Part shown: positions 7,676 through 15,583 of the stretch, piece after piece
Position numbering within the stretch: the first letter of the stretch is position 1
How the letters are laid out: each line of letters opens with the position of its first letter
Source of the DNA: CALVLD01 sp964467585
Lineage (GTDB): Bacteria; Bacillota; Clostridia; Christensenellales; CAG-138
Assembly: GCA_964467585.1 (NCBI GenBank)
Contig: CAYXRF010000003.1
Span: 1-64,000 of the forward strand
DNA: 64,000 nt
Reading direction: 5' to 3'
Position numbers and translations under genes: made by a program
The notes under the pieces: model-generated
Told to the model about the DNA's origin: nothing
The model's input: only the letters and a program-made list of their open reading frames with translations
Databases searched by the model: none

Positions 7676-9793
7676 TTATCTTATCTTGACCCCGCTTGCG
7701 ATATCGCCCATTGTTGTGAGCGGCGAAAGATGCACATCCCCCTCGTCGCTTGCGCACAGTATCATGCCGCAGCTTTCAATACCGCACATTTTGCGCGGAG
7801 CAAGATTGTAAACCAGCACGACATTTTTGCCTATAATATCGGTTGGCTGCACCCAGTCGCGTATGCCGGAAAGCACCGTGCGCGCTTCGCCGCCAACGTC
7901 AAGCGTGATGTTATACAGATGCTTTGACTTTTTGACCTCGGTACACGCAGTCACCGTTGCCACGCGCAAATCAAGCTTTGCAAAATCATCATATGTGACA
8001 AGCGGCTTTTGCTCCCCCTCGGGTGATTCGCCATCGGCTTTTTCACCCTCGGCTTTATTGCCCGCAGCGTCATTTTCGGCGGCTGCGGGGGCGGCGTCCG
8101 CTTCCTTTGGTTTTTCAATATCAGCGGGAGTTTCCCCCGCGTTTACGGCGGCGGGCTGCGAAATTGCCGCCTCGTTCGCCTTTATCGCGTGCGCCTTAGC
8201 CATCTGCTCCTCAAGCATGCCGTCAAGAAATGCAAGCTCCGCTTTTGCGTCTATCCGCGGGAAAATTGCCTCTCCCTTTTTGACTGCCGTTCCCGCGGGC
8301 AAGCGCCCGAACGCATACTGTGAAATGCTTTCAAGCATTGTAAGCTCATGCTGCGAAACGCCAAGCTGCTCAAACATCTTTGGAGCTGTATTCGGCATGA
8401 ATGGCTGTATGGCAACGGCGATTATCCTGAGGCATTCCGCAAGGTTGTAAAGCACCGTGGCAAGCCGCGCGCGCTTTGCCTCCTGCTTTGCAAGCACCCA
8501 AGGCGCGGTGACGTCAATGTATTTGTTGCAAAGCCCCACAACACGGAATATTTCCTGAAGGGCGATATGCGGATGAATATCGTTCATGGCGTCGTCAACC
8601 TTTTTTGCAAGCGTGCGGGCGGCGTCTGTCAAGGCGTCATCCTCATCAGAAACAGGCGCGGCGCTTTGCGGCACAATGCCGTCAAAATATTTGCCTATCA
8701 TAGCCACGGTGCGGGACAGAAGATTGCCGAGGTCGTTGGCAAGGTCGCTGTTTATGCGTGTTATCAGCGTGTGATTGTCAAAATTGCCATCGGAGCCGAA
8801 CGGAAACTCGCTAAGCAGAAAATAGCGAACGGCGTCCACGCCGTAACGCTCCACCAGAACGAACGGGTCTACAACATTGCCCTTTGATTTTGACATCTTG
8901 TCACCGTCAAGCATGAGCCATCCGTGACCGTATACCTTTTTGGGAAGGGGCAGCTCCAGAGCCATAAGCACAACGGGCCAGACTATGGTGTGGAAGCGAA
9001 TAATCTCCTTGCCGACAACGTGAACATCGGCGGGCCAATAGCGGCGATAGAGGGAATCATCGTCCGACAGGTATCCCAGAGCGGAAAGGTAGTTGACCAC
9101 AGCGTCTATCCAGACGTATATTACATGGCGTGGGTCAAAGCTGACGGGAACTCCCCACTTGAATGTGCTGCGGGTTACGCAAAGATCCTCCGCGCCCGGC
9201 AGCAGAAAGTTGTTCAGCATCTCGTTGGCACGTGAAACGGGCTGAATAAAATCGGGGTTGTCGCGGATGTATTGAATAAGCCTTGGCGCATACTTGGACA
9301 CACGCAGAAAATATGCCTCCTCGCTTGCAATCTCAGTCGGTCTGCCGCAGTCGGGGCAGACGCCTCCGGCATCCTTAAGCTGGGTATCCGTCCAGAACGC
9401 CTCGCATTGGGTGCAGTAATGCCCCTTGTATTCGGACTTGTAAATATCGCCCTTTTCATAGAGCTTGTCGAACACCTTCTGCACGCACTCCATGTGGCGA
9501 ACGTCAGTCGTGCGGATAAACCCATCGTTTGAAACGTCCATAAGACTCCATAGCCGCTTGAAGCCTGCCGTTATGCCGTCAACATACTGCTGAGGCGTGA
9601 CGCCTGCTTCCTCCGCCTTGCGCTCGATCTTTTGTCCGTGCTCATCCGTCCCCGTAAGAAAATAGACGTCATACCCCGCAAGGCGCTTGTATCTTGCCAA
9701 TGCATCGGTGTTGACCGTGCAGTAGGTGTGCCCGATATGCGGCTTTGCGCTGGGGTAGTATATGGGTGTGGTGATGTAATAGGTCTGCTTCAT
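7676..9793 (-). CDS. metG: Methionyl-tRNA synthetase
   Basis: 705 aa. It charges tRNA-Met in the cytoplasm. The catalytic HIGH-type motif is KPHIGHTYC near residue 20, the KMSKS loop is DGDKMSKSKGN near 300, and a four-Cys zinc knuckle (CTQCEAF, then CPDCG) is near 127-147. A low-complexity Ala/Glu/Lys linker (about 535-605) joins the anticodon-binding helices to the C-terminal tRNA-binding OB-fold (KLDLRVATV, CGIESCGMILCAS). This is the dimeric long form usual in Firmicutes, but with an expanded linker. A T-box leader sits directly upstream, so expression should follow uncharged tRNA-Met. Confidence 0.97.
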   Translation of the reverse strand: MKQTYYITTPIYYPSAKPHIGHTYCTVNTDALARYKRLAGYDVYFLTGTDEHGQKIERKAEEAGVTPQQYVDGITAGFKRLWSLMDVSNDGFIRTTDVRHMECVQKVFDKLYEKGDIYKSEYKGHYCTQCEAFWTDTQLKDAGGVCPDCGRPTEIASEEAYFLRVSKYAPRLIQYIRDNPDFIQPVSRANEMLNNFLLPGAEDLCVTRSTFKWGVPVSFDPRHVIYVWIDAVVNYLSALGYLSDDDSLYRRYWPADVHVVGKEIIRFHTIVWPVVLMALELPLPKKVYGHGWLMLDGDKMSKSKGNVVDPFVLVERYGVDAVRYFLLSEFPFGSDGNFDNHTLITRINSDLANDLGNLLSRTVAMIGKYFDGIVPQSAAPVSDEDDALTDAARTLAKKVDDAMNDIHPHIALQEIFRVVGLCNKYIDVTAPWVLAKQEAKRARLATVLYNLAECLRIIAVAIQPFMPNTAPKMFEQLGVSQHELTMLESISQYAFGRLPAGTAVKKGEAIFPRIDAKAELAFLDGMLEEQMAKAHAIKANEAAISQPAAVNAGETPADIEKPKEADAAPAAAENDAAGNKAEGEKADGESPEGEQKPLVTYDDFAKLDLRVATVTACTEVKKSKHLYNITLDVGGEARTVLSGIRDWVQPTDIIGKNVVLVYNLAPRKMCGIESCGMILCASDEGDVHLSPLTTMGDIASGVKIR

Positions 9794-9808
9794 TTTTTTG
9801 TCCCCTTC

Positions 9809-10106
9809 TAATTAAAAATAGCCCCTGTATCCGAAAAACGGACACAGGGGCGAAAGTATCGCGGTACCACCCTGATTTGGCGGAAGGATACCCCCCGTCA
9901 TCTCGGTTTGCGCTGTAACGTGCGCTCCACGCGTGGCTTGAGGCGCCCGACCATGCATCAAAATGTGCAGTGAACGGAACGCGTTTTGCCAACGCCGCTC
10001 GTAAGACCCATGTTCCGCGCAGCTTCAGTCCGCCTTGCACCACGGCGGCGGCTCTCTTTGCAAAAGACTGACGCGTACTCAATCCTGTCATCGCGGGATA
10101 TCAACC
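9809..10106 (-). promoter_or_regulatory. T-box riboswitch leader of metG
   Basis: The T-box core AGGGTGGTACCGCG is present on the minus strand (9860-9873). It is followed by a terminator hairpin (13-bp stem with one mismatch, 9821-9851) and a U-rich tail (9812-9820). Upstream sequence can fold into stem I. An ATG in the context GAACATGGG is a plausible Met specifier, but I did not fold the RNA. The leader ends 15 bp before the metG ATG. Confidence 0.92.
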
Positions 10107-10112
10107 TATGAT

Positions 10113-10140
10113 ATTATAGCATAGCTTTTGCCCACGTCAA
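10113..10140 (-). promoter_or_regulatory. Promoter of the metG T-box transcript
   Basis: TTGACG, a 16-bp spacer and TATAAT on the minus strand, placed just upstream of the T-box leader. Confidence 0.8.
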
Positions 10141-10264
10141 TACTTTTATTCCGATATTTCAAGCATGGGTGCGGCAAATAAGCGCGGCGGATACGTCCGC
10201 TTCAAAAGGGAATCGCTTATCAAGCAAAGTAACGGCTTATCCGTCAAGGCGCAAGCTTTTCTTT

Positions 10265-12004
10265 TTACAGCTCCATCGTCCAGCGAAGCACAACAAGAGC
10301 GTCCGCGGAGGTGTATTTCCCGTCAAAATTGACGTCGCCCACAAGCCGCATAGGCTCGGTCATGCTGATAATGCTTAACGAATAGCGAAGCAGCAGCAAT
10401 GCATCGGCGGAGTTTACAACCGCATCCGCGTTGACGTCGCCCAGCAGCAGCGTAAGCGTATACACCGCGTTGACGGTAATATCCTGTGTTATTGCCGCGC
10501 CGGTGAGGTCTGTATCCCATTCGCCCGCAAAATAGGGCTTTTCGGGAACGGCGGGGATTTCTGTGAGCGCTGTGTTCCAATCGACAGTGTACCGGGCGAC
10601 CGTTTCACCCTCCGCAGTATAGGTAACCGTATAGGTGTTGATAGTATATACGGCATTTACCGTGTAATTCCGCGTGATCGCAACGCCTTCAAGGTCAAGC
10701 TCCCAACACGGTGCGGTATGGTCATAGCCCTCAACCGTGGGTATCACGGGGATGGTCGGCACTGTGGAATTCCACTCAACGGTAAATTCAGCAACCGTTG
10801 AACCGTTCGCGGCATATGTCACCGTATATATGTTGGCAGAATACACGGCATATACCGTGTAATCCTGTGTGATTGGCACCTCCGCAAGGTCAAGTCCCCA
10901 ATAGGGAGCCGTCTGGTCGCATCCTGTTTTTGACGGAACGGAGGGAATTACCGACAGCGTTTGGTTCCAATCCACAGTGTATTCCGCCACGACCGCGCCG
11001 TCCGCTATGTATGTAACGTTATATGTGTTGATTGTGTAAACGGCATTTACCGTGTAGTCATGGGTGATTGTCATCCCCGTGAGGTTTGTATCCCAATGGG
11101 GAGTGGTCTGGTTGAAGCCCTCAATAGTGGGTATGGCGGGAACAGCCTCCGCAAAAACGGTGTTCCAAGGTATGGAATACTGAGCGATGGTTTCACCATC
11201 CGCAACATATGCCACCGTGCAGTTTTGATGCACGACAACTGCCGTTTGGGACGTGAAGCCGCCGTCGTCTGTTGTTACGGTAATGGTTGTCTCTCCCGCC
11301 GCAACGCCCGTGACAATGCCTTCCACACTGACCGTTGCTGTCTCTTCATCATTTGAGGCATATGTTACGGCTTTGTTGTCGGCATTTTCGGGGGCAACGA
11401 CACATTCAATCGCACCTGTTCCGCCGATTGCAAGCTGCATAGATTCGGTTGAGACAACTCCGGTTACGGGAACGGGAACGTGCATCACAACGCCGCCGTT
11501 GTTAACAGTGTAGGGTATGGGCGTTGGATTTGTTTCACCAACAGGCATATTGAAAAAATCTATAATGCTTACGGTGACGACCGATTGGGTATCCACACCC
11601 TCGTTAACCGTGAAGGGAAGCCTGAGGAGCTGACCCTGCATAGTCTCCGCCGTTGTAGGCATGAGCATACCGAGCTTTACCTGCCCCGCCACCGTTGTTG
11701 CATCGATTACCACCATGGCGCCGAGATTCATCTGCGCGTCTCTGACGATATCCCCATAAAGAGCGGAGAACGCCGTGCTTGTGAGAGTAAGCTCATCCGT
11801 ATTGTAGATGACGCTCAACGTTATGGCGTGCGCCTCGTACTCCCCCGTCAGCATAAGCTCAAGAACCACCTCATCGCCCGCCTCGGCGTCCGTAACCGTG
11901 GTAACGGTGAACTGAACATCATCGTCCGCCAACACCGCAGTGGGTATCGCCGCGCCGCAGCTTAACAGTGCCAGCATCAGAATCATCGAAATGAGTCTTT
12001 TCAT
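10265..12004 (-). CDS. Secreted adaptor: cohesin-like module, Big_2, four repeats and C-terminal dockerin
   Basis: 579 aa from the ATG at 12004, which has a strong GGAAGGAAG site; an in-frame ATG 11 codons earlier lacks one. Signal peptide (MKRLISMILMLALLSCGAA, possible cut after VLA). A cohesin-like module follows, with GAMVVIDATTVAGQVKLG and FFNMPVGET resembling the modules of the 2457-5732 protein. Then a Big_2 domain, four Flg_new/MucBP-like repeats of about 60 aa (each ending NAVYT or YAVYS), and a dockerin with two calcium loops, DVNADAVVNSAD and DVNFDGKYTSAD. Cohesin plus dockerin in one chain is the design of an adaptor scaffoldin. It lies 38 bp after the thioredoxin-dockerin gene and is likely cotranscribed. 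Binding partners are inferred. Confidence 0.87.
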   Translation of the reverse strand: MKRLISMILMLALLSCGAAIPTAVLADDDVQFTVTTVTDAEAGDEVVLELMLTGEYEAHAITLSVIYNTDELTLTSTAFSALYGDIVRDAQMNLGAMVVIDATTVAGQVKLGMLMPTTAETMQGQLLRLPFTVNEGVDTQSVVTVSIIDFFNMPVGETNPTPIPYTVNNGGVVMHVPVPVTGVVSTESMQLAIGGTGAIECVVAPENADNKAVTYASNDEETATVSVEGIVTGVAAGETTITVTTDDGGFTSQTAVVVHQNCTVAYVADGETIAQYSIPWNTVFAEAVPAIPTIEGFNQTTPHWDTNLTGMTITHDYTVNAVYTINTYNVTYIADGAVVAEYTVDWNQTLSVIPSVPSKTGCDQTAPYWGLDLAEVPITQDYTVYAVYSANIYTVTYAANGSTVAEFTVEWNSTVPTIPVIPTVEGYDHTAPCWELDLEGVAITRNYTVNAVYTINTYTVTYTAEGETVARYTVDWNTALTEIPAVPEKPYFAGEWDTDLTGAAITQDITVNAVYTLTLLLGDVNADAVVNSADALLLLRYSLSIISMTEPMRLVGDVNFDGKYTSADALVVLRWTMEL

Positions 12005-12042
12005 AATAGTTAACTTCCTTCCATTGTGCTGTTGCAATTATA

Positions 12043-12885
12043 TTACGAATTTAATAGGTATTCAACCATTTTTGATTGATATTGCGCATATTGAGATATG
12101 CTTTCGCACCGCGAATGCGCTTTGGAATTGATGAGCGAAGCATACAGATATGAAACATCGCTGAATGTAATCTGCCCATCGGTGTTGACGTCCGCATTAA
12201 TCTGCCCAAGTATGCTGAGAACCTTGCCTCCCCCAAGAGCCATATAGAGTGTTGACACGTCGGAAAACCGCACGCTTCCATCGCAGTCGGCGTCCCCCGC
12301 AACGCCCAGCAGCGCAAGCCATCCGTCTATCTGCTTTGTGAACTCATACTGCGATTCATATTTGTTGACCTTCCAATCCACGACATTGCCCGTGCTGTCA
12401 ACAAAAAAAGTCTGCGGCGTATGCCCGTTTACGCTGCACAGCTGTGAAAGCACGGCGTCCTGCCGCAGCGTGCGATAGGTGTAGCCGTTTGTTTCGATAA
12501 CATTTTGCCCCGCAGCTACCGTGCTGCTTTGATCCTCATACAAAACGCCAAGCACAAGCACCCTGCTGCTTGCGTATTGCTCATGCACACTTTGAAAATA
12601 CGGCATTTCTATGGTGCATGGCACGCACCACGCAGACCAAAGGTTGATAACGGTTAATGTGTAGTCCGCAAACTGCGAACCGCTGAATGCGTTTCCGTAT
12701 AGGTCAACGGTTGAGAGCGTTGAAATATTCATCCCGACAGGTGTTTCATCATCCTTGGGGGTATCCGCCGCGCTTGCCAAAGCCTTTGTACCCATTGGCG
12801 TCAGCGGCATCATTATTGAAATTGCAATTGCCATTGCCGCCGCGACAGCCGCGCACAGCCGCGTTGCGCTTAACACATTTTTCAT
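12043..12885 (-). CDS. Secreted thioredoxin-fold protein with C-terminal dockerin
   Basis: 280 aa from the ATG at 12885 (GGGAGG upstream); a longer reading from 12969 lacks such a site. It has an N-terminal signal or anchor helix (AAVAAAMAIAISIMMPL), then a TlpA/AhpC-type thioredoxin fold with active site WSAWCVPC and the cis-Pro region HTPQTFFVD. Two dockerin calcium loops follow, DADCDGSVRFSD and DVNTDGQITFSD. Extracellular CxxC proteins usually reduce or exchange disulfides. The dockerin would tether it to a cohesin, for instance that of the 2457-5732 protein. First gene of a two-gene operon with the adaptor. Thioredoxin-dockerin fusions are not a standard cellulosome part, so this is notable. 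Confidence 0.87.
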   Translation of the reverse strand: MKNVLSATRLCAAVAAAMAIAISIMMPLTPMGTKALASAADTPKDDETPVGMNISTLSTVDLYGNAFSGSQFADYTLTVINLWSAWCVPCTIEMPYFQSVHEQYASSRVLVLGVLYEDQSSTVAAGQNVIETNGYTYRTLRQDAVLSQLCSVNGHTPQTFFVDSTGNVVDWKVNKYESQYEFTKQIDGWLALLGVAGDADCDGSVRFSDVSTLYMALGGGKVLSILGQINADVNTDGQITFSDVSYLYASLINSKAHSRCESISQYAQYQSKMVEYLLNS

Positions 12886-12952
12886 ATCGAACCTCCCGCA
12901 CATCTGTTCTGACAGGCGGCGCGTGACAAGCCTGACATACCTGTATAAATAT

Positions 12953-12982
12953 ATGATACTACTCCTCATGTATCTGTGTCAA
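12953..12982 (-). promoter_or_regulatory. Promoter of the thioredoxin-dockerin operon
   Basis: TTGACA, an 18-bp spacer and TATCAT on the minus strand, about 70 bp before the ATG at 12885. Confidence 0.7.
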
Positions 12983-13094
12983 TGCGTTTTTACGGTTTGA
13001 AGCTGTTTTTACATGTGACGCATGTATTTTTTGCGCCGCGGAGCATTGGGGATGAATTGGAGGGAAGTGCGCGCTTGGGTGCGGGCGGAAGGCG

Positions 13095-15056
13095 TCAAAG
13101 CCTTAAAACAGCGCGCACAAGCTCCGCCGCGCCGTTTACTGCAAGGCAGCAGACAACGCCGAGCGCCGAGGGCAGAAGAAAGCTCACGGCAGTCCATTTC
13201 AAGCTGCCCGTTTCCTTTTTAATCGTCAGCAGAGTCGTGGTGCAGGGCGAATGAAACAGCATAAGCAGTATCACGTTTATGGCGGTGACAATTGTCCATC
13301 CGTTTTGCGTCAGCAGTAGCTTCAGCTCAAAAAGCTGCGAATAGTCCGTTATCATGCCCTTGCCGAGATATATCATAATCAGCAGAGGCACCACAAGCTC
13401 ATTTGCGGGCAGGGCAAGCAGGAAGGCGGCAAGTATTGCACCGTCAAGCCCCATTATGCCTCCGATTGGGTCGAGAAAGCTTACGGCATGGCTAAGCAGT
13501 GATATGCCATCGACATTTATGTTGGCAAGCACCCATATAAAAAGCCCCGCCGGCGCCGCCGCCGCCGCCGCCCGTCCCAGCACGAAAAGCGTTCTGTCAA
13601 GCACCGAGCGCACAATAACCTGACCCACGCGGGGCTTTCGAAACGGGGGAAGCTCCAGAACAAAGGATGACGCTTTGCCGCGCAGAAGCGTTTTTGAAAG
13701 CAGCCACGACATAAAAAACGTTGCTCCCACGCCTATCAAAAGCGCCGCAAGCATACAAAGCGCGCTAACCGCGCCGCCAAGCATCCCGCCCGCGCCCGCC
13801 GCAAAAAATGCCGCCGTAAGCGCGATAAGCGTTGGAAATCTTCCGTTGCACGGAACGAGAGAGTTTGTCAATATCGCCGTAAGACGCTCACGCGGGGATT
13901 CTATTATGCGGCAGCCCACAACCCCCGCCGCGTTGCACCCAAAACCCATGCACATAGTAAGCGCCTGCTTTCCGCAGGAGGAGCAGCGGCGAAACGCTGA
14001 GTCAAGATTGAAAGCCACACGCGGCAGATAGCCCAAATCCTCAAGCAGAGTAAACAGCGGGAAAAAAATTGCCATGGGCGGCAGCATAACCGACACAACC
14101 CGAAAAAGCGTTGCAAGCACCCCGTCACACAGCGCGGAGGTTACTTTTGCGGGTACGCTTATTGCGTCCATCCCCGTGCGCAGGCGGTCTATCAGCCCGA
14201 AAAGCAGCTTATCAAGAAGCTGTGAGGGATAGTTCGCCAATGTTATAGTGATGTAGAAAACAAGCCCCAGCAGCAGAAGCATCACGGCGGTTCCCGTAAA
14301 TTTGCCTGTGAGAAAGCAGTCCAGCCTTAGCCTTGCGGCGGAGCGAACGTCCGCGTCACGCATTGTGACGGCGGCGGAAATTTCCTCCGCCTTGCCAAAC
14401 AACGATTCGGCGTCATCAAAGCCCGTAATGCCTTCCGACGGCAAAAACTCCCCCGTTATCACTCTGTTTACAGCCTTTAGAAGCTCATCAACGCCGCGCT
14501 TATGCGACGCGTCGGTCGCAACAGCCTGCACGCCAAGCAGCTTTGAAAGCGCATTCGTGTCAACCCTTATGCCGTGTCGCGCCGCCTCGTCAATCAGGTT
14601 TACGCACACAACAACTGACTTGGTAAGCGCAAGCGTCTGAAGCACAAGCCCCAGATTTCTTGACAGGCATGAAGCATCGCAGACAATAACAATGCAGGAG
14701 GCGTCCCCACCGGCAATATAGTCCCGTGCCACCACCTCCTCCGGCGACGCCGAGTTAAGCGAATAGCAGCCCGGCAAATCGACTATCGCACGGCGCACTC
14801 CGTTAATTTGAAAAACTCCCCGCGCCGATTCCACCGTTTTGCCCGTCCAGTTGCCTGTATGCTGCTTTAGACCCGTCAGGCAGTTGAAAAGTGTGCTTTT
14901 GCCCACATTCGGGTTGCCCGCAAGCGCAACGGCAGGCAAATCCTCCGCCGCATACCGTGCGCCGCGCCAAGCTTTGCGCCTCATATCCCTCAAGCCTTCA
15001 GACGCGTTGTGAAGCGTCCGCACCAAGCGTTTAAATTTATCATGCTTCAGCTTCAT
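13095..15056 (-). CDS. feoB: Ferrous iron transporter B
   Basis: 653 aa. FeoB imports Fe(II) through the membrane and carries a cytosolic G domain. Seen: G1 loop GNPNVGKST near residue 50, a switch region with DLPGCYS, NLIDEA as the G4-like motif, and then a polytopic membrane half with two gate-type repeats (PCNGRFPTLIAL and FHSPCTTTLLTIK). It is shorter than long proteobacterial FeoB but normal for Firmicutes. Its ATG overlaps the feoA stop by 4 bp (ATGA), so the two are translationally coupled. Confidence 0.96.
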   Translation of the reverse strand: MKLKHDKFKRLVRTLHNASEGLRDMRRKAWRGARYAAEDLPAVALAGNPNVGKSTLFNCLTGLKQHTGNWTGKTVESARGVFQINGVRRAIVDLPGCYSLNSASPEEVVARDYIAGGDASCIVIVCDASCLSRNLGLVLQTLALTKSVVVCVNLIDEAARHGIRVDTNALSKLLGVQAVATDASHKRGVDELLKAVNRVITGEFLPSEGITGFDDAESLFGKAEEISAAVTMRDADVRSAARLRLDCFLTGKFTGTAVMLLLLGLVFYITITLANYPSQLLDKLLFGLIDRLRTGMDAISVPAKVTSALCDGVLATLFRVVSVMLPPMAIFFPLFTLLEDLGYLPRVAFNLDSAFRRCSSCGKQALTMCMGFGCNAAGVVGCRIIESPRERLTAILTNSLVPCNGRFPTLIALTAAFFAAGAGGMLGGAVSALCMLAALLIGVGATFFMSWLLSKTLLRGKASSFVLELPPFRKPRVGQVIVRSVLDRTLFVLGRAAAAAAPAGLFIWVLANINVDGISLLSHAVSFLDPIGGIMGLDGAILAAFLLALPANELVVPLLIMIYLGKGMITDYSQLFELKLLLTQNGWTIVTAINVILLMLFHSPCTTTLLTIKKETGSLKWTAVSFLLPSALGVVCCLAVNGAAELVRAVLRL

Positions 15057-15307
15057 ACTCTGTCACCATCCGCTGAAACAATCACGCACGCCGCGTCCGA
15101 GTTGCGCAGAGCAACGGCGGCTCCGCGCACCAAATATGCCCGAGGATCGCCGCCGGGTGCGCAAAAAAGACGTACAACGCTTGTGCCGCGAGTGAAGCCA
15201 AGCCCCACAAGCCGATTGGCAAGCGCGTCTCCTATTGATGAAGTATCTATTTTTTCGATTATCCCCGCGTTATGCGGTGGAAGCTGCGATAGGGGGATTT
15301 CACACAT
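15053..15307 (-). CDS. feoA: Ferrous iron transport protein A
   Basis: 84 aa. Small SH3-like cytosolic partner of FeoB. Family features: the central GDALANRLVGLGFTRGT core and a hydrophobic C-terminal strand. The start is the ATG at 15307 with GGGAGG nine bases upstream; a GTG one codon earlier is also possible. First gene of the feoAB operon. Confidence 0.9.
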   Translation of the reverse strand: MCEIPLSQLPPHNAGIIEKIDTSSIGDALANRLVGLGFTRGTSVVRLFCAPGGDPRAYLVRGAAVALRNSDAACVIVSADGDRV

Positions 15308-15345
15308 CACTCAATACCTCCCGCGATGTTTTCCATGCTGTTTAC

Positions 15346-15375
15346 ACAGTATGCAAAGCGGGAGGGTTTTGTCAA
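15346..15375 (-). promoter_or_regulatory. Promoter of feoAB
   Basis: TTGACA, an 18-bp spacer and TACTGT on the minus strand, about 40 bp upstream of feoA. No obvious Fur-like box is seen. Confidence 0.6.
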
Positions 15376-15419
15376 AAGTGCGGCGGGGGCAACACACCTT
15401 CAAACGGGAAGGATAAATT

Positions 15420-15459
15420 AAAGCCTCCCGACGCCGAAGCTTGCGGCACGGAAGGCTTT
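15420..15459 (-). terminator. Terminator of the marR-ABC exporter operon
   Basis: AAAGCCTTCCG and CGGGAGGCTTT form a stem with one mismatch, followed by AATTTAT on the minus strand. It lies about 125 bp past the ABC stop and ahead of feoA. Confidence 0.6.
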
Positions 15460-15583
15460 TGGAAGGAGGGAGCGCCCGTTCGATCGTCGTCTGAAGCGTG
15501 AGTCGGTTCTTGTTGAAAAACGGGGGATTCTTCAGCAAGGCTTTCAGCGCGGCGCGCGCTCATGTCCGCGCTCGGGTCGGCCG

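Noticed and set aside
10265..12004. Start at 12037, eleven codons upstream
   Set aside because: The ATG at 12004 has a much better ribosome-binding site and begins the signal peptide directly.
13002..13094. A short gene after feoB (feoC-like)
   Set aside because: Only shadow frames are present and there is no winged-helix pattern.
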